Program-made: the position numbers and the translations under genes
Notes under the pieces: generated by a model
What the model saw: only the letters and a program-made list of their open reading frames with translations
Told to the model about the DNA's origin: nothing
The model's database searches: none
Shown: positions 24,934 to 32,982 of the stretch, in pieces
Layout of the letters: each line of letters begins with the position of its first letter
Numbering within the stretch: the first letter of the stretch is position 1
Origin: Bin87 sp034423115
Lineage (GTDB): Bacteria > Chloroflexota > Dehalococcoidia > Lucifugimonadales > UBA3495
Length of the DNA stretch: 64,000 bases
Assembly (NCBI GenBank): GCA_034423115.1
Contig: DAOUJD010000033.1
Coordinates: 31,198 to 95,197, forward strand
Direction of reading: 5' to 3'

Positions 24934-25521
24934 TCAGTAGGTCATGGGCTCCTCTACTGCTACCGTCGCGGCTTCGCGAGGTATGCCTATTCCCTCAAGA
25001 AACGTGTAAACGTCTTCGACGTCCCACTCGCTGGACACCCCGATGTAGAGCTTGTTTATGCCTTCGTGCAGGTCGATCATATGCACCCCGTCCTGATCCC
25101 ATATACCCTCCGACTGCATCAGGTCATACCACTCCGAAAGCTGGGTGATGGTGTAATCGCCCTTGATCACGTTCAGTTTCAAGCCCGACTGGGGATCAAG
25201 CAGTTCTTCAAGGGCTTCTCGATCCTTTTCCCATTGTTCGGGGTCGTTCTTGTCGTCTGCGATGTAGATGTTGAGGACGGTTGCTCTCCTGGAAAGGAAA
25301 ACGCCGCCGAACCCGGGATTTTTGCTGGCAGCACTGATCAGGCGGCCTCTCATGTGCTCCCTGGAGAAAGACGGGTCCAGATTCTCGTAGATTGACCGGT
25401 CGTACCGCTGGTCGGTTGATTCGCCAGAGTTGCTGGACGGCCATAGGGACCACGCGAAGCCCACCACGGTCACCGCCAGGATGAGGAACCAAGTTATCGC
25501 TATGAGACGTTTCGATGCCAT
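24934..25521 (-). CDS. Membrane-anchored extracytoplasmic protein, unknown family
   Basis: 195 residues from ATG 25521, supported by GGAGGG seven bases upstream. An N-terminal hydrophobic helix (LIAITWFLILAVTVVGFAWSLW, about 5-26) is an uncleaved anchor or signal peptide. The remainder is soluble, acidic and mixed alpha/beta (FGGVFLSRRATVLNIYIAD, LKLNVIKGDYTITQLSEWYDLM). No conserved catalytic motif is seen. It stands alone between repeat DNA and a divergent alpha/beta hydrolase gene. Confidence 0.6.
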   Translation of the reverse strand: MASKRLIAITWFLILAVTVVGFAWSLWPSSNSGESTDQRYDRSIYENLDPSFSREHMRGRLISAASKNPGFGGVFLSRRATVLNIYIADDKNDPEQWEKDREALEELLDPQSGLKLNVIKGDYTITQLSEWYDLMQSEGIWDQDGVHMIDLHEGINKLYIGVSSEWDVEDVYTFLEGIGIPREAATVAVEEPMTY

Positions 25522-25869
25522 TGCATCACCCTCCATAGCTCGGACAGAAGGGGTTGTTCCAGTGGGGATTGTTTACACGACCAGACATGCGCATGCGGCC
25601 GGTTCTCCCGCATCCAAGCTACGATCGAGAGGCTGACGGTAAATCCTCTTAACGCCCTCCGGTTGACGCGTTCCGGCCGCGCAGGCTGCGTATGGGAGAT
25701 TCTGTTGCTGAGTGGTCGAAGGCATCGTTCCAAAAAACCGAAAGGCGTGCCCGCGCCCGCGCCGGTTCGGATGCGGTCGAGTTCCGCCGCCGTTGACTCC
25801 TGTTGCCTTGACATACCGCTACCCCTGTAACAGAATATCGCCATCCCAACCCCGCACAGGAACGAGAGT
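25522..25869. other. Intergenic gap without a supportable gene
   Basis: 348 bases between two divergent genes. Overlapping frames exist on the minus strand but are Arg/Ser-rich, lack ribosome sites and match nothing. The promoters of both flanking genes are expected here; no consensus pair stands out. Confidence 0.5.
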
Positions 25870-26664
25870 ATGACAACAGTTCAGAACGGTTCTCTGACTA
25901 CCGTGAATGTCAACGGTACTGCCGTCGAAATGTATTCGGGCGGCAATGGCCCGCCACTGGTCTTCTTCCACGGCGCCGGCGGCTCCAACGGGTGGCAGCC
26001 GTACCACGAAGACCTGTCGGCCGAGTACACCGTATTTGTTCCCAGCCAGCCTGGCTTCAACGGCACCGAAGCGCCCGGGTGGATCAAGACCATCAGCGAC
26101 GTAGCCCATTTCAATCACATGTTCATCGACGCGCTGGGTCTGCAGGACATCGTTCTGATGGGTTCGTCGATGGGCGGTTGGGTGTCCGCTGAAATGGCGG
26201 CGATGGACGACCACAACATCAACGCCCTGATACTGGTGGACGCGGCCGGAATCAAGCCGCGACAGGGCGAGATCGCAGAGATCTTCATGGTTTCCGCCGA
26301 CACCCGCCTGAAGCAGCGATTCCACGACCCCAGCCAGGTGCCGAACTACGAGAACTACACTCGCGAGCTGAGCCCTGAAGAGCAGTTGGTGGTGCACTCC
26401 AACGCCATCACGGCGTCGCAACTGTGCTGGAAGCCCTACCTGCACAACCCCAGCCTGCCACACACCCTGTCCCGCGTGGAGACGCCCACGCTCATCGTGT
26501 GGGGCCGCGAGGATGCCATCATTCCGGTGGAGTGCGGGCACCTGTTCCAGCAGGCGATCCAGGGCAGCCAACTGCGCATCATCGACAACTGCGGACACTC
26601 CCCTGCCGTGGAAAAGCGCGGCGAATTCGTGGCCGCCGTCAGCGGGTTCCTGAACAGCCTGTAG
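25870..26664 (+). CDS. Alpha/beta hydrolase
   Basis: 264 residues with the full alpha/beta-hydrolase layout: oxyanion HGAGGSNGW (34-42), nucleophile Ser100 in GSSMGG, acid Asp in WGREDAI (about 218) and His in NCGHSP (about 245). This resembles C-C bond hydrolases and esterases of the aromatic meta-cleavage type, but the substrate is not defined by sequence. A 120-base gap containing a CTGAGCCTGTCGAAGGATGA repeat separates it from the luciferase-like monooxygenase downstream, and they may form one catabolic unit. Confidence 0.88.
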   Translation: MTTVQNGSLTTVNVNGTAVEMYSGGNGPPLVFFHGAGGSNGWQPYHEDLSAEYTVFVPSQPGFNGTEAPGWIKTISDVAHFNHMFIDALGLQDIVLMGSSMGGWVSAEMAAMDDHNINALILVDAAGIKPRQGEIAEIFMVSADTRLKQRFHDPSQVPNYENYTRELSPEEQLVVHSNAITASQLCWKPYLHNPSLPHTLSRVETPTLIVWGREDAIIPVECGHLFQQAIQGSQLRIIDNCGHSPAVEKRGEFVAAVSGFLNSL

Positions 26665-26690
26665 ATTCCCATTTTCTGACCCTTTTCGCG

Positions 26691-26762
26691 GTCATCCTGA
26701 GCCTGTCGAAGGATGACATGGCAAGCGGCACATGGTTCGACAGGCTCACCATGAGCGGATGA
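26691..26762. repeat. Interior arms of a family A-type repeat
   Basis: TCATCCTGAGCCTGTCGAAGG and GGTTCGACAGGCTCACCATG face each other as inverted arms. The CAGGGCC ends seen in complete copies are missing. Confidence 0.7.
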
Positions 26763-26784
26763 AGACGAAAAAGGAGCGAATATC

Positions 26785-27936
26785 ATGGCGCATCAACTCG
26801 AAGTATTCTGGTTCTCAGAGCAACCCTACGGCCACGTTACCGAAGACGACCTGGCGCCTTACGAATCCGGTCGGATGCACTTCCCCAACACGTACTTCGA
26901 TCCGGAGAAGGCGCACGTCCTGTACTCCAATTACCACGACCAGTACCAGTTGGCCGACGAGGTTGGTTTCGACGGGATCATGTCCAATGAGCACCACAGC
27001 TCCTACTGGTGCATGAAGCCGTCGGTGAACGTGGACGCCGCGGTCATCACGCAGCGAACGAAGAACGCCAAGATCGCGATGCTGGGCAACGTGATCGCGG
27101 TGAACGATCCGGTGAAGATGGCCGAAGAGATCGCCATGCTGGACTGCATCAGCGGCGGCCGGATCATCTCCGGTTTCGTGCGGGGCACGGCTGTTGAAAC
27201 GCTGCACGCCGGCTACCCGCCCACCGAGAACCGCCCCCGCTTCGAGGAGGCGCACGACCTGATCGTCAAGTGCTGGACCGAGCCCGGCCCCTTCCGCTGG
27301 GAGGGCGAGTACTGGCCCCACCGCATGGTGAACCCGTGGGTGGTTCCGATCCAGAAGCCGCATCCGCCGGTCTGGTTCCCCGGCACGGGCAGCCCCGAGT
27401 CGGTGATCTGGGCGGCGAAGCACCGCTACCCGTACATGAACCTGGGCTCGCTGCTGGACCTTACCAAGCAGCTCAAGGGCATCTACCACGAGACCGCCGC
27501 CGAGGAGGGCTACGAGGCTGGGCCCGAGCACTTCGGGTACCTGATCCGCTGCCTGGTGGCGGACACCGACGAGCGGGCGCAGGAGATTGGCCGGACGTTC
27601 CTGTGGACCGAGAACCACCGGAACCGCGGGCCGATGGAGTTCAACGACCCGCCGGGTTACCAGTCCCGTGAGGCATTGCGCATCAAGATGTCGCGGCCGT
27701 TGATCGGCACGGGCACCATGGGTCGGCGGATGTCCTACGAGGACCTGCAGGATGCCTACAACATCATCGTGGGCAGCCCCGAAACCGTTACGGAGAAGCT
27801 GCGGCACATCCGTCGGGACCTTGAGCCCGGCTACATCCTGATCTACGGCAACGAGGGCCACATGCCTCACGAGGACGTGATGCGCTCCGTGGAGTTGCTG
27901 GGTACCAGGGTGATACCGGCGCTGAAGGAAGGGTAA
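26785..27936 (+). CDS. LLM class flavin-dependent monooxygenase
   Basis: 383 residues of the luciferase-like TIM-barrel family, which use reduced FMN or F420 to oxidise organic substrates. Typical features are the N-terminal strand LEVFWFSEQPYGH, ADEVGFDGIMSNEHHSS, the flavin-site segment RIISGFVRGTAVE and the C-terminal GSPETVTEKLRHI. GGAG lies eight bases before ATG. Such proteins are strongly expanded in SAR202-type Chloroflexota. A short flavin reductase partner is not present nearby. The substrate is unknown. Confidence 0.88.
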   Translation: MAHQLEVFWFSEQPYGHVTEDDLAPYESGRMHFPNTYFDPEKAHVLYSNYHDQYQLADEVGFDGIMSNEHHSSYWCMKPSVNVDAAVITQRTKNAKIAMLGNVIAVNDPVKMAEEIAMLDCISGGRIISGFVRGTAVETLHAGYPPTENRPRFEEAHDLIVKCWTEPGPFRWEGEYWPHRMVNPWVVPIQKPHPPVWFPGTGSPESVIWAAKHRYPYMNLGSLLDLTKQLKGIYHETAAEEGYEAGPEHFGYLIRCLVADTDERAQEIGRTFLWTENHRNRGPMEFNDPPGYQSREALRIKMSRPLIGTGTMGRRMSYEDLQDAYNIIVGSPETVTEKLRHIRRDLEPGYILIYGNEGHMPHEDVMRSVELLGTRVIPALKEG

Positions 27937-27964
27937 CTCTCAAATTCGCTTCACTGGCGATTCG

Positions 27965-27991
27965 CAGGGGCGGGACGTGTCTCTCGCCCCT
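27965..27991. repeat. GGGGCG...CGCCCC palindrome
   Basis: CAGGGGCG and CGCCCCTG pair across a short loop downstream of the monooxygenase gene; may serve as its terminator. Same class as the palindromes at 10298, 10935, 29157 and 35557. Confidence 0.5.
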
Positions 27992-28192
27992 GTTAGTTTG
28001 TGCCTGCGTGTTACACTAGTCTCCGACCGCGGAGCAGAAAACGACATGACAACTTCCGTCCAACTCTCGGCTGAAACAGAGGAACGCCTCGAGTTTCTGG
28101 TTTCGGAAACCGGCCTCACCAAGTCTTCCATCCTTCAAGAGATTATCGAGCGTGGGTTAGACGACGTTGAGGACTATTACCTCGCGGTAGTA

Positions 28193-28968
28193 TCAACGTC
28201 GGTAGATATTGAGTTTTTCTTCCTGTTGCCAGCAGACCAGGGCCAGGGAGTACACCAGCATCTCCACACTCTTGGTGTATCCTTTGGTCCGTCGCATCAA
28301 CCGGTTCAACTTGCCCCGCCATACCGAATGCAACCCTTCATTCCAGTTCACTGACCCACCCTTGCCAACCACGTGCCGATCCGGGGGCAACCATCCCAAG
28401 TACACTGGGTAAGCGTCGCTGCGGTACAGCTCTGCCTCAGGCAGCCTTTCGTATAACCGCAAGAAGGGCGCTTCACTGCGGTCGCCCACTTCAAAGTCCA
28501 CCCAGCGACCACCGTCCGACTCCCCTACCACCGCTGTCCAGACCCAGCAGTCCTCCCGCTTCTGCCCGCGTCTGACCCCCCGATAGGTCCACATTTCATC
28601 ACACGACACCACCAGGGAGGGCTGTCGCCCTCTCCTTCCCTGGGTGCGCTGTTCACCGCGCTCCCGCAGTCGCCTCAGCGCCCGCTGTCCCCCTTTTTCA
28701 CCCACTGGCTGACCGCCTGGGTACTGTATCCCAACACCCGCCCGATGGCGCTCAGGCTGCTCCCTTCCGTCCGCCTCCGGCGGATGGTTAGGGCTCGCTC
28801 CTTCACCCCAGCCGCAGGACGCCGATACGCCCCTGCCGGCAGATAGCGACGCTGGCAGTCGCCACAGCAGTACCGTTGCTTCCCCCCGGAGAACCCGTCC
28901 TTGCGCATCCAGTTGGAGCCGCAATCGGGACAGCGAACGTCGTGTCGATAAACTCGGGCCCGCACCAT
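28193..28968 (-). CDS. IS1-family transposase InsAB' (by -1 frameshift)
   Basis: The DDE catalytic part is in the frame one base back from InsA. Visible landmarks are SCDEMWTYRGVRRGQKRE (first Asp), YRSDAYPVYLGW (second Asp) and NWNEGLHSVWRGKLNRLMRR with the Glu, as in IS1 InsB. The product is expected through -1 slippage on the A5G5 run (plus-strand 28689-28698), where InsA reads GTG AAA AAG GGG and InsB reads GAA AAA GGG GGA. The frame is open to the stop at 28193, so the transposase looks intact. Confidence 0.82.
28675..28968 (-). CDS. IS1-family InsA (zinc finger and HTH)
   Basis: 97 residues. A four-Cys zinc ribbon is visible: CPDC (about 12-15) and CCGDC (about 31-35), then a helix-turn-helix-like region GSSLSAIGRVLGYSTQAVSQWV. 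In IS1 the equivalent protein binds the terminal repeats and represses transposition. ATG 28968 has a GGAGG 11 bases upstream. It ends just after the A5G5 slippery site, as expected of IS1. Confidence 0.8.
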   Translation of the reverse strand: MVRARVYRHDVRCPDCGSNWMRKDGFSGGKQRYCCGDCQRRYLPAGAYRRPAAGVKERALTIRRRRTEGSSLSAIGRVLGYSTQAVSQWVKKGDSGR

Positions 28969-29156
28969 CCTCTTGCCTCCCCATTTTCCTGCTGCAACTG
29001 ATTGTAAACCAATCACCACTTATGTTGATAATACCTACCTCGCTGTCCAAGTTCTTGAACGTGTCCGCTCTGGTCAAGAGCGCGTATTTTCATCCGACGA
29101 GGTGAGACGCGACCTTGGCCTGGACGGTTGAGTATTCTGCTACGGCCATTACTGGT

Positions 29157-29186
29157 TAGGGGCGAATGATCATTCGCCCCCAATAC
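29157..29186. repeat. GGGGCGAATGATCATTCGCC palindrome
   Basis: Perfect inverted repeat around TGATCA, same class as GGGGCGAATAATTATTCGCC near 10888. Located between the interrupted antitoxin gene and the convergent coiled-coil gene. Confidence 0.6.
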
Positions 29187-29276
29187 GTTCCAGGATGCTT
29201 CGTCGCGGCTACTTGCCGTTGCGCTGTTGAGAGCCATCAGAGTCGGTTGAACCGGAGTCAACCCATGGGCCGGGTT

Positions 29277-30413
29277 CTACTCCTCCGTGATGACAACCGC
29301 CACGCCATCTTGCACCGCCCGCTGGCGATTGGCGTCGGATATGGCAGTTCCGATGACGACAGCCCTGGAGGCGGTATCGCTGGCGCGTTGCAGTATTCGA
29401 GACCGGCTGCGGGCGCGGTCAACATCATCGTCGTCGATAGTGATTGATACTTCAGCTACGGCATAAACCGATTCGCCGGCGGGTGTCAAACCAGTCAGGA
29501 TCAAGTCGGTGCGTTCAAGCTCGTCAGATTCCTCGTCACTGATCGCCCCGCTCTCCGTGGCCTGATCCAATAGTTCATGTATGTTGACGCTCACGCGGTC
29601 AGCGACGGTGATGCCATACACCACGTTGACTTGCCGCAAATCCAGGTGGCGGCGAGCGACGCGGGGGGCTCTTCTGGCCACCTTCCGTTCATAGTCGGTG
29701 CCCGTCAAGTTGTTGAGCTGTCCCTGCATGCGATCCTGGGTTGCCTGCATGCGATCCTGAGAGGCTTGCATTTGGTCCTGAGAGGCTTGCATGCGATCCT
29801 GGCTGGTCTGCATACGCTCAAGGTCGGTCTGCATGCGCTCCTGGGTGGACTGCATGCGCGCCTGGGTGTCTTTGAGTTCGGCAACGTCTGCCTTCACCTC
29901 CACCATGCCACCCTTCAGTTCCGCAACGTCTGCCTTCACCTCCACCATGTCGCCCTTCAGTTCCGCAACGTCTGCCTTCACCTCCGCCATGTCGCCCTTC
30001 AGTTCCGCAACGTCTGCCTTCACCCCCGCCATGTCGCCCTTCAGTTCCGCAATGTCGCCTTCCATACGAGCTTGAATCTCTCGTATTTCCTGTACGCTCG
30101 CTTCCAGCCGGGCTTGCGAAGCCTTGAGTTCGGCCAGGTCTGACTCAACACGGTCCAGGCGTTCAACTGTATTGGTGATCACCCGGCTACTGACGAGCGC
30201 ATAGCTTGCGATTTGCTCAGTGGTATCCCTGAGCGTTGATGCCAACTCCGTCAGCCGATCCTGAACCTGGACCAGCAACTCACCCTGCTGCTGGACGACG
30301 GCGGGCAGTCGCTGGAGTTCCTGCCCCAGCACGTGACTCCGCATCGCCTCCTGGAGCTCCGGGTTCTGCTCCATAGCGGACAGGATGTCAGAGAATTCGT
30401 TGATGGTAGCCAT
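29277..30413 (-). CDS. Repetitive coiled-coil protein with possible nuclease-like C-terminus
   Basis: 378 residues. Residues about 20-125 are a helical lead. Residues about 122-177 carry four 14-residue repeats of the form KADVAELKGDMAEV, and residues about 180-230 seven-residue units such as RMQASQD. Together they form a long predicted coiled coil. After GTDYERKVARRAPRVARRHLDLRQ the C-terminal 130 residues are globular, with YAVAEVSITIDDDDVDRARSR. An E-x-S/E-x-K-like arrangement there resembles PD-(D/E)xK proteins fused to coiled coils, but the motif is incomplete. Function unknown. The repeats make copy-number change likely. Confidence 0.75.
   Translation of the reverse strand: MATINEFSDILSAMEQNPELQEAMRSHVLGQELQRLPAVVQQQGELLVQVQDRLTELASTLRDTTEQIASYALVSSRVITNTVERLDRVESDLAELKASQARLEASVQEIREIQARMEGDIAELKGDMAGVKADVAELKGDMAEVKADVAELKGDMVEVKADVAELKGGMVEVKADVAELKDTQARMQSTQERMQTDLERMQTSQDRMQASQDQMQASQDRMQATQDRMQGQLNNLTGTDYERKVARRAPRVARRHLDLRQVNVVYGITVADRVSVNIHELLDQATESGAISDEESDELERTDLILTGLTPAGESVYAVAEVSITIDDDDVDRARSRSRILQRASDTASRAVVIGTAISDANRQRAVQDGVAVVITEE
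29725..29871 (-). repeat. 21-bp tandem repeats (about seven units)
   Basis: Units like CTGCATGCGATCCTGGGTTGC repeated with changes; they encode the heptads RMQ-x-S/T-Q-D of the coiled coil. Confidence 0.85.
29881..30048 (-). repeat. Four 42-bp tandem repeats
   Basis: Units begin GCAACGTCTGCCTTCACC at 29881, 29923, 29965 and 30007, with only a few substitutions. Each encodes 14 residues (two heptads). A fifth, degraded unit follows at 30049. Confidence 0.95.
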
Positions 30414-30535
30414 GATGCGGGTGGGTTCCGGATTCGCCGGTGGTTACCAGTCTATTGTGCCATAAACATGGCAAGACAGACAGTTGAAGGGCGGGTGTGA
30501 AACCCGCCCCCTATATCGTTCCGGAACAGCCTCGG

Positions 30536-31840
30536 CTACTTCCCGTTGCGCTGCTGGGAGCCGTCGGGGTAGAGATCGTCCCAGAGGGCGTCGCGCCAGT
30601 CCACGCCGACGGGCAGGATGGCCTGGGCCGGGCGCAGCATGTAGTAGTTGTCGCCGGCGCCGGGCGGGGTTCCGCCCTCGGCAACGGTGCGGGTCGCCTG
30701 TAGCAGTTGGCGGCGGGCGTAGATGATGGCCATGTCGGTGCGACTGAGGTTTTCGCGGGTGCGGTCGACGATGTGGCCCATGCTTTCCTGCACGGCCACA
30801 TCCTGAGCGTTCACGCCGTCGATGCCGCTGAACGTCTCGGTCTTCTGCACGGCGCGGTCGATCATCCAGTTGTTGTCGCGGTTGACCCTGGTGCGGAAGC
30901 TGTCGAGCATGTGCTCGGGGCCGCGCCCGTAGCTGCGGTCCATGTCCACCCGTTCCTGGGTATCGATGGGGTCGTCGTAGGATAGGTCCCAGTTCCAGAC
31001 CATGACGCTGTTGTCGTCCATGGGGACCCACATGTGGCCGGAGGCGAGGAATCCCACGGGCCCTGGCCGGCCGCGATATCCGCGCTGACTGGCGCGGATC
31101 TGGTGGAAGGGCATGATGAAGTGGTACGCGCGGACGTGGTTGCCCTCGTCGCCCAGCGAGCGGATGCCGGCGTAGCGGTAGCCGTAGTCGGTGATGTCCA
31201 CCTCCAGTTCCGGCGGCTTTCCCTGCACGTGGGGAGAGTCGATGCGCAGGCCGGCGTGCTTGGTGTCGGTGCGCAGCGTGCGGTGCAGGATGGTGGCGTG
31301 GGCAGAGTCGATGCCGCCCTCGAGGGCCTGGAGCCAGTTGCACTCCTGGATGTTCTTGGTTACGTGGCGGTGGGTGTCCGGCACGGCGGCCCACTCGAAC
31401 TTGGGAGCCGGCGGCATATGCTCTTTCGGGCCCATGTAGGCCCAGATGACGCCGCCCATCTCGATGGTCGGGTAGGCGGTGGTGGTCATCTTGGAGGGGA
31501 AATCGCTGTCGGCCGGCTCGTTCATCATGTCGGTGCACTGGCCGTTCACGTCGAACTTCCAGCCGTGATACACGCAGCGCAGGCCGCACTCCTCGTTGCG
31601 CCCCAGCCACAGCGACACCAGCCGATGAGGGCAAAGCTCTTCCAGCAGGCCGATGCGGCCGTCGGTGTCGCGGAATGCGACCAGTTGCTCGCCCAGGAGT
31701 TTCACCCGAACCGGCTCGCCGTCGGGCTCGGCCAGTTCCCAGGACAGCAGGGCGGGCATCCAATAGCGGCGCATCAAATCGCCCATTGGGGTACCGGGGC
31801 CGACCTGGGTCAGCGCGATGTTATCTGCCTGCGAAATCAT
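30536..31840 (-). CDS. Rieske non-haem iron oxygenase, large subunit
   Basis: 434 residues. The [2Fe-2S] Rieske ligands are Cys70-x-His72 (ELCPHRL) and Cys89-xx-His92 (CVYHGW). The mononuclear iron site is in LEGGIDSAHATILH (Asp178, His181, His186). The overall type resembles phthalate 4,5-dioxygenase or vanillate/chloroaniline-type oxygenases, which hydroxylate or demethylate aromatic acids with NAD(P)H-derived electrons. AGGAGG lies ten bases upstream. No reductase or ferredoxin gene is adjacent. The 120-base gap to the coiled-coil gene holds a GGGCGGG/CCCGCCC palindrome (about 30484-30512). Substrate unknown. Confidence 0.88.
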   Translation of the reverse strand: MISQADNIALTQVGPGTPMGDLMRRYWMPALLSWELAEPDGEPVRVKLLGEQLVAFRDTDGRIGLLEELCPHRLVSLWLGRNEECGLRCVYHGWKFDVNGQCTDMMNEPADSDFPSKMTTTAYPTIEMGGVIWAYMGPKEHMPPAPKFEWAAVPDTHRHVTKNIQECNWLQALEGGIDSAHATILHRTLRTDTKHAGLRIDSPHVQGKPPELEVDITDYGYRYAGIRSLGDEGNHVRAYHFIMPFHQIRASQRGYRGRPGPVGFLASGHMWVPMDDNSVMVWNWDLSYDDPIDTQERVDMDRSYGRGPEHMLDSFRTRVNRDNNWMIDRAVQKTETFSGIDGVNAQDVAVQESMGHIVDRTRENLSRTDMAIIYARRQLLQATRTVAEGGTPPGAGDNYYMLRPAQAILPVGVDWRDALWDDLYPDGSQQRNGK

Positions 31841-31954
31841 GGCGGCGTGTCCTCCTGTAATCCGGTTGGCCGGCGCGGGCCGATCATAGTTGCAGCGGGT
31901 TTGCCGGCATTATACAAAAATCGGCATGGCATGTATCCTTCCGCTCGGTTTCAC

Positions 31955-32076
31955 TAGGGTCTTTACACAGGGGCCCAGCGCCCGTTCATGGTGAGCCTGT
32001 CGAACTATGGGCACCGTCCTTCGACAGGCTCAGGACGAGCGGAATGTTTGGATTTTGCGGCTTGGGGAATGCCCTG
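31955..32076. mobile_element. Family A non-autonomous element, copy 5 (degenerate ends)
   Basis: Ends TAGGGTCTTTACACA and GCTTGGGGAATGCCCTG; interior arms match copies 1-3. Flanked by CGGTTTCAC (31946-31954) and CGGTTTACC (32077-32085), a 9-bp duplication with two changes. Confidence 0.7.
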
Positions 32077-32107
32077 CGGTTTACCCTTTGGATGAGGTGG
32101 TTTACCC

Positions 32108-32893
32108 ATGATGATTGTAGATACCCACGTCCATATCGGACGCGACCACTATGAACCCGTGGAAATGCTGCTGGCACAGATGGAGTTGAACGGCGTTGCC
32201 AAAACGGTGCTGGTGCAGTCCACGGCGACGCTGGATAACTCCTACGTGCTGGAGTGCATCCAGCGGTTCCCTGGGCGTTTCTCCGTGGTGTGCCGGGTGG
32301 ACGTTGATGACCCGGCCGCCCCCGACACGCTGGACAGCCTGCACGCCGCCGGCGCGGAGACGCTGCGAATCCGCAATTTTCACCGTTCTCCCGGCAACGA
32401 TCCGCTGGCGATCTGGCGGGCCGCCGCCAACCTGGGCGTGTCGGTGAGCGTGGGCGGGCCGGCAGAGGGTTTCGCCTCTGCGGAATTTGACGCGCTGGTG
32501 GCCGAACTGCCCAACCTGACGTTCATCCTGGAGCACCTGTGTGGCATGGGCATCCACGCCATCGGCGCGCCGGAGATGCCGCCGGAATCGACCTACCGGC
32601 AGGCGTTGGAGTTGGCCCGTTATCCCAACACGGTCATCAAGATTCACGGGATGGGCGAGATCAGCGACCCGCCGTTCCCGTACCGCAACACGCCGCCGTG
32701 GGTGCAGATGGCGTACGACGCGTTCGGGCCGGACAGGATGGTGTGGGGTTCGGACTGGCCGCGTTGCACCAACCGCGAGGGGTACCGGAACTCGTTGCGC
32801 TATACGATACGTGAGATGGAGTCGTGGTGCCCGCAGGAAGACATCGGCAAAATATTCGGGGCAACGGCGCTAAAACTATGGAGATTCGCGTGA
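32108..32893 (+). CDS. Amidohydrolase 2 family metal-dependent hydrolase
   Basis: 261 residues with a TIM-barrel amidohydrolase fold. The metal-binding DTHVHIG (Asp5, His7, His9) opens the protein, His of ILEHLCGMG follows, and the catalytic Asp lies in VWGSDWPR. This group includes decarboxylases and lactonases acting on aromatic or dicarboxylic acids. It lies divergently from the Rieske oxygenase gene, so both could act on related aromatic compounds, but this is inferred only from proximity. No strong promoter is visible in the gap, which is mostly a family A element. Confidence 0.87.
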   Translation: MMIVDTHVHIGRDHYEPVEMLLAQMELNGVAKTVLVQSTATLDNSYVLECIQRFPGRFSVVCRVDVDDPAAPDTLDSLHAAGAETLRIRNFHRSPGNDPLAIWRAAANLGVSVSVGGPAEGFASAEFDALVAELPNLTFILEHLCGMGIHAIGAPEMPPESTYRQALELARYPNTVIKIHGMGEISDPPFPYRNTPPWVQMAYDAFGPDRMVWGSDWPRCTNREGYRNSLRYTIREMESWCPQEDIGKIFGATALKLWRFA

Positions 32894-32942
32894 TGTTCAC
32901 GCTATGGTAACAACTCCTCTACAGCGAGAGCAGTATTTGGCC

Positions 32943-32954
32943 AGAGATATCTCT
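32943..32954 (+). promoter_or_regulatory. Perfect 12-bp palindrome AGAGATATCTCT before the transporter locus
   Basis: It lies 28 bases before ATG of the first binding-protein gene, in a short AT-rich gap. A second, imperfect pair, GGTAACAACTC and GAGTGTTACC, brackets it. Candidate operator. Confidence 0.4.
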
Positions 32955-32982
32955 GCTTATAACCAGCGAAGAGTGTTACCAA

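Larger units (their letters stand above)
28186..29035 (-). mobile_element. IS1-family insertion sequence (850 bp)
   Basis: The left end reads GGTAGTATCAACG and the right end, complemented, GGTATTATCAACA. It is flanked by a perfect 8-bp duplication TACCTCGC (28178-28185 and 29036-29043). It contains two overlapping frames typical of IS1 (InsA and InsB). It is the only autonomous-looking element in the window. Confidence 0.9.
28046..29131 (+). pseudogene. RelB/CopG-like antitoxin gene split by an IS1-family element
   Basis: The 5' part (from ATG 28046) encodes a ribbon-helix-helix start, TTSVQLSAETEERLEFLV, then SSILQEIIERGLDDVEDYYLA. The 3' part resumes after the insertion as VQVLERVRSGQERVFSSDEV and ends at 29129-29131. 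Deleting 28186-29035 and one copy of the target duplication joins both in frame to a 75-residue protein. The 5' part now runs on into the element for about 55 extra residues. No toxin gene follows, so it was already an orphan or lost its partner. Confidence 0.85.

Noticed and set aside
29725..30048. Regularly spaced 42-bp and 21-bp repeats that could be mistaken for a CRISPR array
   Set aside because: The units are contiguous with no unique spacers, keep an open frame in multiples of seven residues, and lie wholly inside a coiled-coil gene. No cas genes are present.
30536..32893. Rieske oxygenase and amidohydrolase as one aromatic degradation operon
   Set aside because: They are divergent, separated by a mobile element, and no reductase, ferredoxin or ring-cleavage gene is nearby. 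A functional link is possible but not shown.
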